Positions 29,111 to 37,285 of a stretch of 64,000 nt of DNA are shown piece by piece. The notes under the pieces are model-generated. The model was not told the origin of the DNA and ran no database searches. It saw nothing but the letters and a program-made list of their open reading frames with translations. Made by a program: the position numbers and the translations under genes. The stretch spans positions 84,793 to 148,792 of the forward strand of contig NZ_JAUYZJ010000012.1 of assembly GCF_030700285.1 (NCBI RefSeq), in the 5' to 3' direction. Every line of letters starts with the position of its first letter. Positions within the stretch are counted from its first letter, which is position 1. The DNA comes from Methylobacterium sp. NEAU K (GTDB taxonomy: Bacteria; Pseudomonadota; Alphaproteobacteria; Rhizobiales; Beijerinckiaceae).

Positions 29111-29545
29111 TCACGTGGTCGCCACGCGCAGTCCGTAATACTTCTCGATCTTCCCGCTATAGGTCGGGTCTGCGAAACCGTCCTCGCCGGGCCCGTGGCT
29201 CGGCGCACCGGCCAGCACGCCCGGATCGATGTCGACCACGTAGCCGCCGAGTTCGGTGCTGTAGGTCAGCGCCTTCCAGGGCAGGGGATGATGGTTCTCG
29301 CCGAGCCCGAGGAACCCGCCGAAGGCCAGGACCGCGTAGGCGACCTGTCCGCTCACCTTGTCCACCATGAAATTGTGGACGGCCCCGAGGTGGCGCCCGG
29401 TGCGGTCGTAGACGGCCGTGCCCTCGACCTTGTTCGAGGCGATCAGGCGGGCGGTCTCGTCGATCGCAATGCCCTCGCCGGAGGGGTCGAGCTCCATCGA
29501 GCCCGGCTTCCTCATGGCTCGCTCGTTGGGCAGGTCCGTCGGCAT
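29111..29545 (-). CDS. PRC-barrel domain protein, cytoplasmic
   Basis: 144 aa, ATG preceded by GGGAGA. It has no signal peptide. The PRC-barrel spans ~28-110 (LIASNKVEGTAVYDRTGRHLGAVHNFMVDKVSGQVAYAVLAFGGFLGLG) and shares FGGFLGxG and the following W-x-AL motif with the exported protein at 27630. Function is unknown; related short PRC proteins are often stress-associated. It is transcribed alone. Confidence 0.85.
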   Translation of the reverse strand: MPTDLPNERAMRKPGSMELDPSGEGIAIDETARLIASNKVEGTAVYDRTGRHLGAVHNFMVDKVSGQVAYAVLAFGGFLGLGENHHPLPWKALTYSTELGGYVVDIDPGVLAGAPSHGPGEDGFADPTYSGKIEKYYGLRVATT

Positions 29546-29632
29546 GATGTCTCCCGGTTCGCGGACGGGGCGAGCCCCGCATCCGGTTGTTCCACTTGAC
29601 TAAGCGTGCGGGCGGAACCGGGTTCCGCCTCG

Positions 29633-30118
29633 TCAAAGATCCGCGAGCATGCCGGCGTTCGCCCGGCGCTGCCTGATCCGGTCCCGGACCGAGCGGCTGG
29701 CCAGCAGCATCTCGAAGCCGAAGGCGATGAGCGCGCACAGCGTGCACAGGATCGCGGCACCGAACAGCCCGAACAGCAGGCTCGCCACCGTGCTGTCGCG
29801 CAAGGCGCCGACGAATAGCGTCAGCACGGAGCCGCAGGTCGCGACGCCACCGAGGGCGGCCAGGAACACCGCGGCGTCGAGCGCCAGCGAACGCATGTGC
29901 AGCCGGTCGAGGCGCTGGCCGAGGATGATCCGCTCCGCCTCTCCGGCCCCGGCGAGCATCGTGAAGACGCGGTCAGCCTGATCGGCGACCCTGGCGAGCC
30001 GGGCACCGAAGACGTTGAGCAGCGTGGCCACGCCGGACAGCAGGAAGACCGGGCTCAACGCAACCTGGACCACGTGGGTGGTGCCTTCCAGGGTGGTGGA
30101 TGTGATGGGATCGATCAT
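29633..30118 (-). CDS. DUF2721 family membrane protein
   Basis: 161 aa from ATG 30118. It has three hydrophobic segments: an N-terminal one (LSPVFLLSGVATLLNVFGARLARV) followed by the conserved RVADQADR, then two C-terminal helices (LDAAVFLAALGGVATCGSVLTLFVGAL and LFGLFGAAILCTLCALIAFGFEML). This matches DUF2721, an inner-membrane family of unknown function. Its start lies 51 nt from the end of the small membrane ORF upstream on the same strand. Confidence 0.85.
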   Translation of the reverse strand: MIDPITSTTLEGTTHVVQVALSPVFLLSGVATLLNVFGARLARVADQADRVFTMLAGAGEAERIILGQRLDRLHMRSLALDAAVFLAALGGVATCGSVLTLFVGALRDSTVASLLFGLFGAAILCTLCALIAFGFEMLLASRSVRDRIRQRRANAGMLADL

Positions 30119-30169
30119 GCCGCCGGGCAGATGCACCGGAACGGCCGTGCGCGGCAATCCCGCCCGCGC

Positions 30170-30310
30170 TCAGACCAGGCCGCGGCCCGGTTCCAGGCCG
30201 CGCGGGGCCGGTTCGGCGCGGATCCCGAGGCCGAGACCGAGCACGAGCCCGGTGGCGAGCAGCAGCGCGAGCGTGAGAGCGGGGGCGAACATCGGTTCAT
30301 TTCTCTGCAT
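30170..30310 (-). CDS. 46-aa membrane peptide
   Basis: Begins at an ATG three nucleotides after AAGGA. It has one membrane helix (MFAPALTLALLLATGLVLGLGLGI) and a short basic, Pro-rich tail. A longer frame to 30457 exists but has no better start. The ribosome binding site and membrane helix support a real small protein upstream of the DUF2721 gene. No family was recognised. Confidence 0.4.
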   Translation of the reverse strand: MQRNEPMFAPALTLALLLATGLVLGLGLGIRAEPAPRGLEPGRGLV

Positions 30311-30534
30311 GATCCTTAAGAGCAGGTTTCGTTCGCGTGAATCCGGTGGAAGATCTTGGCTGACGCGCGCATCGGCTGCTTCCCGGGTGGATTCCGGCGC
30401 CTGCGCTGTGGATGAGAGGGCCGCGAAGGCGATTTCCCCTTGGAACGGCGGCATCACCGCTTAGTTGCTGCTATGCTGGCTCGGCCGTGGGGCGCTCATG
30501 CCCCGGCCTGCGGCCCGAGAACCGGAGGAAGTTT

Positions 30535-30891
30535 ATGGCCACGAAGACCGAGAAGGCTGCGCCGAAGGCGGCCAAGACCACCAAGGCAGACGAGCCGAAG
30601 GCCGCCAAGGCCGCGCCCGCCAAGGCCGCGAAGCCCGCCGGCACGAAGCCGAATGCCCTGCAGCAGCCGCTCAAGCCGTCGGCCGAGCTCGGCGCGATCG
30701 TCGGCACCAGCCCTCTGCCGCGCGGTGAGGTGGTCAGCAAGGTTTGGGATTACATCAAGAAGCACAACCTTCAGAACCCCGAGAACAAGCGCGAGATCAT
30801 GGCCGACGACAAGCTCAAGAAGGTCTTCGGCAAGGACAAGTGCTCGATGTTCGAGATGAACAAGCACCTCGCGGCGCATCTCAAGGCCTGA
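30535..30891 (+). CDS. SWIB/MDM2-domain protein with histone H1-like tail
   Basis: 118 aa with GGAGGA before the ATG. Residues 1-45 are almost only Ala, Lys, Pro and Thr (KAAKTTKADEPKAAKAAPAK), like histone H1/Hc1 tails and suited to binding DNA. Residues ~46-116 are a SWIB domain (LGAIVGTSPLPRGEVVSKVWDYIKKHNLQ, KKVFGKDKCSMFEMNKHL), known from eukaryotic SWI/SNF complexes and chlamydiae. Bacterial copies are thought to be nucleoid-associated; the role here is inferred. A stem-loop follows the stop. Confidence 0.9.
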   Translation: MATKTEKAAPKAAKTTKADEPKAAKAAPAKAAKPAGTKPNALQQPLKPSAELGAIVGTSPLPRGEVVSKVWDYIKKHNLQNPENKREIMADDKLKKVFGKDKCSMFEMNKHLAAHLKA

Positions 30892-30899
30892 TCGTCCCC

Positions 30900-30939
30900 T
30901 AGAGCCGTGCCCGGCGCCTTGGCCGGACCGGCGGCTCTA
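30900..30939. terminator. Terminator-like stem-loop between convergent genes
   Basis: TAGAGCCG (30900-30907) pairs perfectly with CGGCTCTA (30932-30939), and the enclosed 24 nt contain a further CCGG/CCGG pair. It lies 8 nt after the SWIB stop and before the end of the SDR gene on the other strand, so it could end transcripts from both sides. No clear T-run follows. Confidence 0.5.
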
Positions 30940-30992
30940 GCGTTTGCTCGGTCTCCCGTCTGCGATCCGAGGATCGCCTCGCACGCGGCGGC

Positions 30993-31790
30993 CTACGCGA
31001 TGCCTTGAAGGACACCGCCATCCACCCGCAGCGCAGCGCCCGTCGTGGCGCTCGCTGCCGGGCTGCAGAGATAGGCGACGAGGCTTGCGACTTCCTCGAC
31101 CTGCGCCAGACGCTTGATCAGCGAGGAGGGGCGGTGTTCGGCGACGAATGTCCGGCCCATCGCGTCGAGGTCTGCATCGGCCGCGCCCCCGGCCATCTGC
31201 TTCATGAACTCCGCCACGCCCTCCGACAGGGTCGGCCCGGGAAGCACGCTGTTGACGGTCACGCCGCTGCCGGCGACCGTCTGGGCGAGGCCGCGGGAGA
31301 TCGCGAGCTGCGCGGTCTTCGTCATCCCATAATGCACCATTTCGGTCGGCGTGTTGATGCCGGACTCGCTCGAGATGAAGATGACCCGGCCCCAGCCGCG
31401 CTCGGCCATGCCCGGCGCGTAGGCGCGCGACAGGCGCACGCCGCTCATCACGTTGACGTCGAAGAAGCGCTGCCAATCCGCGTCGGGGATCTCGAAGAAC
31501 GGCTTCGGCTCGAAGATCCCGGTGTTGTTGACGAGGATGTCGACGCTCCGCAGCGCGTGCACGAGGGCTGAGACGCCCGCCGCGGTCGAGACGTCGCCGA
31601 CCGCCGCGAAGGGCCTGCCGCTCTTGGCCTCGCCCCGCAGCTTGGCGAGCGCTGCCTCGACCCGCTCTGGCGTGCGACCGTTGACGCCGACCTCGGCACC
31701 GAGGTCGCAGAGTTCCTTGGCGATGGCGTATCCGATGCCGCCGGTCGAGCCGGTAACGAGAGCCTTCTTGCCGGTGAGATCGAGGTCCAT
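30993..31790 (-). CDS. SDR family oxidoreductase
   Basis: 265 aa classical short-chain dehydrogenase. Cofactor motif TGSTGGIG (residues ~14-21), NNTG in place of NNAG, active-site Ser in FISSESG and YGMTK for the catalytic YxxxK. The VNGRTPERV after beta 2 favours NADP(H) over NAD(H). The C-terminus (GAALRVDGGVLQGIA) matches FabG-like enzymes. Substrate is unknown. It follows the DHA2 efflux gene on the same strand after ~70 nt and may be co-transcribed. Confidence 0.85.
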   Translation of the reverse strand: MDLDLTGKKALVTGSTGGIGYAIAKELCDLGAEVGVNGRTPERVEAALAKLRGEAKSGRPFAAVGDVSTAAGVSALVHALRSVDILVNNTGIFEPKPFFEIPDADWQRFFDVNVMSGVRLSRAYAPGMAERGWGRVIFISSESGINTPTEMVHYGMTKTAQLAISRGLAQTVAGSGVTVNSVLPGPTLSEGVAEFMKQMAGGAADADLDAMGRTFVAEHRPSSLIKRLAQVEEVASLVAYLCSPAASATTGAALRVDGGVLQGIA

Positions 31791-31860
31791 GGTGGTTGCT
31801 CCGGGACGTGACGCGTGGCCTCAACGCGTCCGCGCTCCGTCGGTGGCATGCCGAGGCCGT

Positions 31861-33264
31861 CTAACCGCCCTTACCGCGCCGCAGGACGCTGGCGCAGCCG
31901 CCGATGACGGAGAGCGCCACCGCGCAGGACAGCGAGAGGGTCACGGCCCGCTCCGGTCCGAGCCCGTGGGTCAGGCCGAAGATCACCGCCACGAGCGCCG
32001 CGCCGAGCGACTGGCCGGTGAGCCGGGCCGTCGACTGCATCCCGCTGGCCCCGCCGGCCCGCTCGCGCGGGGCGGAGGTGACGATCACCTTGTTGTTGGG
32101 CGACTGGAACAGGCCGAAGCCGAGCCCGCACAGGGTCAGGCGCCAGACGATGTCGAGGGTGGCGGGCGCTTCTGGCAGGCGCGCCACGCAGACGAGGCCG
32201 GCCGCCAGCATCGCCAGCCCGATCCCGCCGAGGAGTCCCGGCGGGTAGCGGTCGGCGAGGCGCCCCGAGATGGGCGCCATGGCGGCCACCGCGATCGGCC
32301 AGGGTGTGAGCAGGAAGCCGGTCTGGGTGCTGGAGAGGTGCAGCACGTCCTGGAAGTAGAACGGCAGCGCCACGTAGGAGATCATCTGGGCGCAGAACGA
32401 GGCGACGGAGGTCGCCATCGACAGCGCGAAGGCGGGGATCCGCAGGAGGTCCACCGGCAGGAGCGGCGCCGGCAGCCGGATCTGGCGCCGCACGAACACC
32501 GCGCCGACCCCCAGGGCGCCCGCCAGTTCGGCGACGGCGGTCCCCTGGCGGTCCGGATCCCCCAGCCCGTCGATGCCGATGATCAGCAGGCCGAAGGTCA
32601 GCGCGTTGAGCACTGCGCTCACGAGATCGAAGCGCCGTCCGCTCGCCGGCGTCGCCGGCAGGGTGCGGGACGCCACCGCCAGGGCCAGGAGGCCCACCGG
32701 GATGTTGACCAGGAAGAGCCAGGGCCAGGTCGCCACCGAGAGGATCGCGGCCGCCACGGTCGGGCCGGCGGCCGAGGCCACGGCCACCACCAGCGCCACG
32801 TTGGCCACGCCCTGCCCGATCATGCGGTGCGGGTAGATGAAGCGCACGAAGCCGATGTTCACGCTCATGATCGCTGCGGCGCCCAGCCCCTGGACGATGC
32901 GCCCCGCGATCAGCAGCGGCAGGTTCGGCGCGATGGCGCAGGCGAATGACGCGACCACGAAGACCGCGAGCCCCGGCAGGTAGACCCGCCGGAAGCCGAA
33001 GATGTCGCCCAGGGACGCGAAGGGCAGGAGGCTCGCCGTCACGGCGATCTGGTAGGCGTTGACCACGAAGATCGCGTCGGCCGGCTTGACCGCCAGATCC
33101 TTGGCCATCACCGGCAGCGCCACGTTGACGATGGCCCCGTCGAGCACCGCCATGGTCATGGCCAGACCGATCGCCGCCATCGCCAGGACCCGCTCGCGCG
33201 GCGGCAGGCCATCATGCTGGGCACCCTGCGCGACGGCGCCTGTACCGGCCGGGACCTGCGCCAT
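31861..33264 (-). CDS. DHA2-type MFS efflux transporter
   Basis: 467 aa with about 14 membrane helices, as in the EmrB/QacA drug:H+ antiporter-2 group. Motif D1 is LDGAIVNVALP (helix 1), motif A is LGDIFGFRRVY, and motif C lies in the AAGPTVAAAILSVATWPWLFLVNIP stretch. It has no partner membrane-fusion gene (EmrA) beside it. The probable role is proton-driven export of drugs or toxic metabolites; substrate is unknown. The upstream spacer is long and contains no regulator gene. Confidence 0.88.
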   Translation of the reverse strand: MAQVPAGTGAVAQGAQHDGLPPRERVLAMAAIGLAMTMAVLDGAIVNVALPVMAKDLAVKPADAIFVVNAYQIAVTASLLPFASLGDIFGFRRVYLPGLAVFVVASFACAIAPNLPLLIAGRIVQGLGAAAIMSVNIGFVRFIYPHRMIGQGVANVALVVAVASAAGPTVAAAILSVATWPWLFLVNIPVGLLALAVASRTLPATPASGRRFDLVSAVLNALTFGLLIIGIDGLGDPDRQGTAVAELAGALGVGAVFVRRQIRLPAPLLPVDLLRIPAFALSMATSVASFCAQMISYVALPFYFQDVLHLSSTQTGFLLTPWPIAVAAMAPISGRLADRYPPGLLGGIGLAMLAAGLVCVARLPEAPATLDIVWRLTLCGLGFGLFQSPNNKVIVTSAPRERAGGASGMQSTARLTGQSLGAALVAVIFGLTHGLGPERAVTLSLSCAVALSVIGGCASVLRRGKGG

Positions 33265-33727
33265 GCTCGCGCGCTCCTGCGGCGTCCCGGAGGGCCCGTG
33301 ACGTCGATCGGGGGAAAATCCGTGGCGCGGGACGCGCCGAGGATGCGGCCTCCCTGTCGCGCAGGCGAGGCACAGCGTCGAGAGGCGCGGCGTGTCCTAT
33401 GTCACGGCGCGGTCGGCTTCGTTCGATCTGGCGAGCGGTGTCGGCTTCCAAAAAGTCGGGCTTTGCCCCGTGCCGTGGTCGAGAGCACGAAACCCGGCCT
33501 GTGCGCCCGGTCCGCCGATCCGAACTTCGCAGCCGCTGCGCGGCGCTGTCCGTGCTGCCTCCCGGACAGGTGCCGCTTCGCTCCACCTGTCCGGGCAAGG
33601 GGGGTGGAGGACGAGTCTCCGTTTCCCGGGTGCTTGGAGAATCTGGGGACAGTGCCCCGGGCCCGGCGAGCCGGCTCAGCGGCTTCGGACGGCGGATCGG
33701 CTCGACGGCCGCGTCCGGGTCTCCGCG
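33265..33727. other. Spacer between the DHA2 and nahK genes
   Basis: No gene could be supported. Overlapping open frames on both strands have no ribosome binding site or recognisable domain. One strong hairpin (33561-33595) is listed separately. The region must hold the promoter of the DHA2 gene (minus strand), but no clear -35/-10 pair was seen. Confidence 0.5.
33561..33595 (-). terminator. Perfect 11-bp stem-loop downstream of nahK
   Basis: CCCGGACAGGT (33561-33571) and ACCTGTCCGGG (33585-33595) pair without mismatch around a 13-nt loop. On the minus strand it lies about 130 nt after the nahK stop. A run of Ts is missing, so a rho-assisted terminator or a mobile palindrome are both possible. 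Confidence 0.4.
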
Positions 33728-35074
33728 TCACGCCAGCATGTAGGTGAGCAGCGAGCGGAGCTGGGCCGGCTTGATCGGCTTGCGCACCAGCTCGGCGCCG
33801 GCCTGTGCGACCAGCGCCTCGACCTCGCTGGAATGATCGGCGGTGGTGACGATGACCGGGAGCGGATCGCCGCGCGTTTCGCGGAGATAGGCGGCCACGT
33901 CGAGGCCGCAGGCGCCGTCGTCGAGGTGGTAGTCCAGCACCAGGATGTCCGGCTCGGCGGCGCCGGCCTCCATCGCCGCGCGCACGCCGGACAGGTCGCG
34001 GAAGGTCGAGACCCGGGCGTCCCAGTTCTGCAGGAGGCGCGCGAGGGCGTCGGCCGTGGAGGCGTCGTTCTCGACCACCAGGACATGCGCCCCCGAGAGC
34101 CGGGTCGCCACCGGCGCGGGCGGCACGGCGGCGGCCGGGACCGGGCTCAGCGGCAGCGCCAGCGTGACGCGGGTGCCGTGACCGGGCCGTGAGGCCAGGG
34201 TGAGGCGGTGGTCCAGCGCCAGGGCCATGCGGCGGACGATCGACAGGCCGAGGCCGAGACCCGGCTCCTCTCCCGCGCAGGTCCGTGCACCGCCTCGGAA
34301 GAACTCGTCGAAGACGAGCTCGCGCTCCTCGGCAGCGATGCCGCAGCCGGTATCGATCACCTCGATCCGGACCCCGCCGGCGCGCCGCCGCGCCGCGACG
34401 ACGATGCCGCCCGCGCTCGTGTACCGGACCGCATTCGAGACGAGGTTCTGGATGATGCGCTGGAGGAGCAGCACGTCGGTGGTGACCGTGAGGTCCGGGC
34501 AGCGCACCGAGAGCCGCAGACCCTTGCGCTCCGCGAACGGCTTGAAACTCCCGGCCATCTCCGCCAGCAGATCGGGCAGGAAGACCGCCTGCACCTGGGG
34601 CCGGACGATGCCGGCATCGAGCTTGGAAATGTCCAGGAGCGTCTTGATCAGGTCTTCGATGGTCTGGAGACCCCGCTCCACTTGGCCCGCGATCGTGCGC
34701 GCCTCCGGCGGGAGGGCAAGGTCGCCGAGCGCCGAGATCGACAGCCGGGCGGCGTTCACGGGCTGCAGCAGATCGTGGCTCGCCGCCGCCAGGAAGCGGG
34801 TCTTGGAGCGGTTGGCGGTTTCCGCCTCCTCCTTGGCCGCCGCCAGTGCCTCGTTGGAGCGCTCCAGGCGGTGCATCAGCCCGGTCAGCTCCTCGGTGCG
34901 GGTCCGGACCCGGCCTTCCAGCATGATCGCGGTCTGGAACAGCGAGTAGGCGCTGCCGCGCTGGTCCATGCTGCGCTCGACATGGGACATCAGTGCGGCG
35001 TTGATCCGCTCGAGCTTCTCGATCCGCCGACGCAGGGACGCGTCGGTTTCGAGGCCGTTCGGGTGAACGGTCAC
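33728..35074 (-). CDS. nahK: NahK-like hybrid histidine kinase (NosP-associated)
   Basis: 448 aa cytoplasmic kinase. An N-terminal coiled coil (~10-90, MHRLERSNEALAAAKEEAETANRSK) precedes HisKA with H100 in ASHDLLQPVNAARLS, the sequence typical of NahK/NahK-like kinases. The ATPase shows NLVSNAVRYT, DTGCGI and GLGLGLSIV. A C-terminal receiver (from ~330) has its acceptor Asp in LVLDYHLDDG. The start codon overlaps the stop of the FIST-domain gene by ATGA, so sensor and kinase are made together. Partner identity and the name rest on this pairing and on sequence recall. Confidence 0.8.
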   Translation of the reverse strand: MTVHPNGLETDASLRRRIEKLERINAALMSHVERSMDQRGSAYSLFQTAIMLEGRVRTRTEELTGLMHRLERSNEALAAAKEEAETANRSKTRFLAAASHDLLQPVNAARLSISALGDLALPPEARTIAGQVERGLQTIEDLIKTLLDISKLDAGIVRPQVQAVFLPDLLAEMAGSFKPFAERKGLRLSVRCPDLTVTTDVLLLQRIIQNLVSNAVRYTSAGGIVVAARRRAGGVRIEVIDTGCGIAAEERELVFDEFFRGGARTCAGEEPGLGLGLSIVRRMALALDHRLTLASRPGHGTRVTLALPLSPVPAAAVPPAPVATRLSGAHVLVVENDASTADALARLLQNWDARVSTFRDLSGVRAAMEAGAAEPDILVLDYHLDDGACGLDVAAYLRETRGDPLPVIVTTADHSSEVEALVAQAGAELVRKPIKPAQLRSLLTYMLA

Positions 35075-36294
35075 GACGCGACCGGAACCGGCGCCTCACC
35101 GGTCCCCGGCCCGCAATCCACGCCCTTCCCGATGGCGATGCCCGTGAACGTCTGGTTCAGGTGCATGGCCCGGTACTGCTCGCCGAAGGTCTCGAAGCCG
35201 ACGACGTTGTAGCGGCGGTAGAGGTCTGCGATGCCGTGGCCCACCTGGCGGCTCTCGGCATCGAGCCGGCGCAGCACGCACTCGAACCCGATGATCAGGT
35301 CGACGCCGCCGAGCACCGCGTCGAGGCGGGACAGCTCGGCCCGGGTCGAGGCCACGATGTCGCGCGGTTCCGCGAGGGTCAGCACCACGCCTTCGTCGAT
35401 GGCGCAGAAGAAACTGAGTGACCCGTCCTCGTTCATGCGGCGGATTGAGCGGCAGAAATACTCGCCACCGACCTTCACGGCGAGCGGATAGGCGGCGAAG
35501 CTCATCGGTGAAAGCCCCTCCGGATCCAGGCCGATCGCCATAGCGTATTCCCGCGCTGCCGGCTCGGCGTTGAGTTCGTGAACGGTCCGCCGCTCGCCGT
35601 CCGAGGCGGTGACCACGAACTTGGTCCGGGTCGGCTCGAAATTGTCGCTCTTGAAGATTTCCACCGGAAAATCGGTCTCGACGAGCACCAGAACCGCCGC
35701 ATTGCGGTGGATCCGGCCGCCATGGAGCAGAACCGCGTCCCGAAAGCGCAGGTCGTCGCCCGCCGAACCGCCGACGATCGGGATCCCGTCGAGGGCCCAG
35801 GCGATGGCCGAGACGACGGTCTCCTCCGCGTTCGCGAGTCCGTCGATCAGCGACAGCGCGAAGCGACGCCCGGCGCCGGTCGCGTCGCCCTCGCGGCACG
35901 GATCCAACGGGTCGAGGGTCCGCCGCAGCGCTCGCACCGCCGAGGCGGTGCGCTCCACGTCGAGATGGTCGATGGCATCGACCACCGTCGAGACGATGCG
36001 GAAGCGCTCGGCCGGGAACGCGATGACGACGAGCCCGCGGTCGAGGCCGCCGGCCGGCGCGATGCCGCCCGACATCGAACAGCCGGCCGCCGGCACCCCG
36101 GGGAAGCGCGCCTCGAACTCACGCGCCAGCGTCTCGGGGTCGTAATCGGCGGAGAAGAACGCGACGATCTGCGACAGGTGCGGTTCGCCGATGGCCCCGG
36201 CGATGTCGGACACGGCGTCGGCCGCCGACACCGCCTCCGTCCAGGCCGTCCAGATACCGCACAGATGGCGGCGAACTCCCGTCCCTTGAGCCAC
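35071..36294 (-). CDS. nosP: FIST-domain protein, probable nitric oxide sensor NosP
   Basis: 407 aa, GTG start. FIST N-domain (~35-230: LSQIVAFFSADYDPETLAREFEARFPGVPAAGCSMSGGIAP) is followed by a FIST C-domain (~245-390: GEYFCRSIRRMNEDGSLSFFCAIDEGVVLTLAEPRDIV). No signal peptide. Proteins of this layout encoded directly before a NahK-type hybrid kinase have been shown to be NosP, heme proteins that bind NO and inhibit the kinase. Heme ligation cannot be confirmed by eye. It overlaps nahK by 4 nt. Confidence 0.8.
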   Translation of the reverse strand: MAQGTGVRRHLCGIWTAWTEAVSAADAVSDIAGAIGEPHLSQIVAFFSADYDPETLAREFEARFPGVPAAGCSMSGGIAPAGGLDRGLVVIAFPAERFRIVSTVVDAIDHLDVERTASAVRALRRTLDPLDPCREGDATGAGRRFALSLIDGLANAEETVVSAIAWALDGIPIVGGSAGDDLRFRDAVLLHGGRIHRNAAVLVLVETDFPVEIFKSDNFEPTRTKFVVTASDGERRTVHELNAEPAAREYAMAIGLDPEGLSPMSFAAYPLAVKVGGEYFCRSIRRMNEDGSLSFFCAIDEGVVLTLAEPRDIVASTRAELSRLDAVLGGVDLIIGFECVLRRLDAESRQVGHGIADLYRRYNVVGFETFGEQYRAMHLNQTFTGIAIGKGVDCGPGTGEAPVPVAS

Positions 36295-36434
36295 GTTCCA
36301 CCCCCTGGCGCCCCCTCGGCGGGCTTTGCACCCGCTCTTCAGAGTTTCGGGGTGAGTATGTCGTGCACAATCGAGCGGTGCAACGGGGGCAGGGTCGCCC
36401 TAAACCGCTCCGAACGGGAGACCGGCGCCGGAGG

Positions 36435-37028
36435 TCACTTCATGCAGGCGTCTTCGGCTTTCTCGAAGGCGGTGGGCTTGGGCTCGTGCTCGGCCGGCCG
36501 GTTGCGGCCGACCGCGCCGTCCGAGCGGGCGCGCAGGTAGGTGTAGATGTCGGGCATGTAGCACATGACGTTCCGGTTATCGCCGAAGGCCGGCATGACC
36601 AGCTCCTGCGCGGCGTTCACGTCCTTCTTGCCGCCGACGATGATGCCGGCGAAATGCGCGTAGTCCATGCCCTTGAGGGCATCGACCAGCGACGGGGCGT
36701 AGGTCGAACCCATGCCGTCCGGCCCGTGGCAGACGATGCAGTTGGCGTTATACCGGAGGTACCCGGACATCGTGTACCAGTCGACCTTCTTGCCGCCATC
36801 GGTGACGTGGTAGGTCGGGTCGCCGTTCTTGTCGGTGTACTGTCCATCCTGGACCTTGGCCGGCTGCGTCGGGCCATCGCTCTTGAGGTCGGACGCCCCG
36901 GCGCCCGAGGAAGCCGGCGCCGCTGGCGGATCGGTCGGGCTCGCGGCCGAGGCCGAGCCCGCCGTCAGCGTCGCTGCCGTGAATCCGGCCAGAGCGAACC
37001 AGGCAAGCACGTTTGCCGCACACTGCAT
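36435..37028 (-). CDS. c-type cytochrome, methanol-metabolism-related
   Basis: 197 aa from ATG 37028 with GGAGG upstream; the frame to 37118 adds nothing conserved. A signal peptide ends near residue 29 (GSASAAS). After a Pro/Ala/Ser-rich stretch, the single heme site is C97-I-V-C100-H101, with M145 (ELVMPAFGD) as likely axial ligand. Two extra cysteines, C156 and C195, could form a disulfide; four Cys in all after the signal peptide fit the 'methanol metabolism-related' cytochrome c family. It would act in the periplasm, carrying electrons in methylotrophy. It lies upstream of nosP on the same strand. Confidence 0.75.
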   Translation of the reverse strand: MQCAANVLAWFALAGFTAATLTAGSASAASPTDPPAAPASSGAGASDLKSDGPTQPAKVQDGQYTDKNGDPTYHVTDGGKKVDWYTMSGYLRYNANCIVCHGPDGMGSTYAPSLVDALKGMDYAHFAGIIVGGKKDVNAAQELVMPAFGDNRNVMCYMPDIYTYLRARSDGAVGRNRPAEHEPKPTAFEKAEDACMK

Positions 37029-37199
37029 CACCGTTCCTCCCGCCGCGCACAGGGTTTCGATGGGGCGGCGCGGGGATAACGACGCTCTCCGGCTTCGAAC
37101 GCCACTGTGAACGTTCACGTTTTCGCGCGGCGTGATGCGTGACCGGCAGCCGGCCTCATGTGGCGGGAGGGCGCTACGTCATCCGCGTTGCACACAGCA

Positions 37200-37214
37200 T
37201 TAACCTTTTGTTAA
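37200..37214 (+). promoter_or_regulatory. CtrA-type box TTAA-N7-TTAA
   Basis: TTAACCTTTTGTTAA is an exact match to the TTAA-N7-TTAA site bound by the cell-cycle regulator CtrA in alphaproteobacteria. It lies 72 nt before the ATG of the BTLCP gene. TTAA is rare in this GC-rich window, so a chance pair at N7 is unlikely. Confidence 0.65.
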
Positions 37215-37254
37215 TCGGCCGATTGCCGCCGGCCCGCCGGCGTGAGAGCTTTCG

Positions 37255-37269
37255 TTAACGAGAGCTTAA
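37255..37269 (+). promoter_or_regulatory. Second CtrA-type box TTAA-N7-TTAA
   Basis: TTAACGAGAGCTTAA again matches TTAA-N7-TTAA exactly and is followed by C, as in the fuller consensus. It ends 16 nt before the chosen BTLCP start codon, so a bound protein here would block or set the transcription start. Together with the box at 37200 it suggests strong cell-cycle control. Confidence 0.65.
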
Positions 37270-37285
37270 CGGTTGGGTCACGGCG

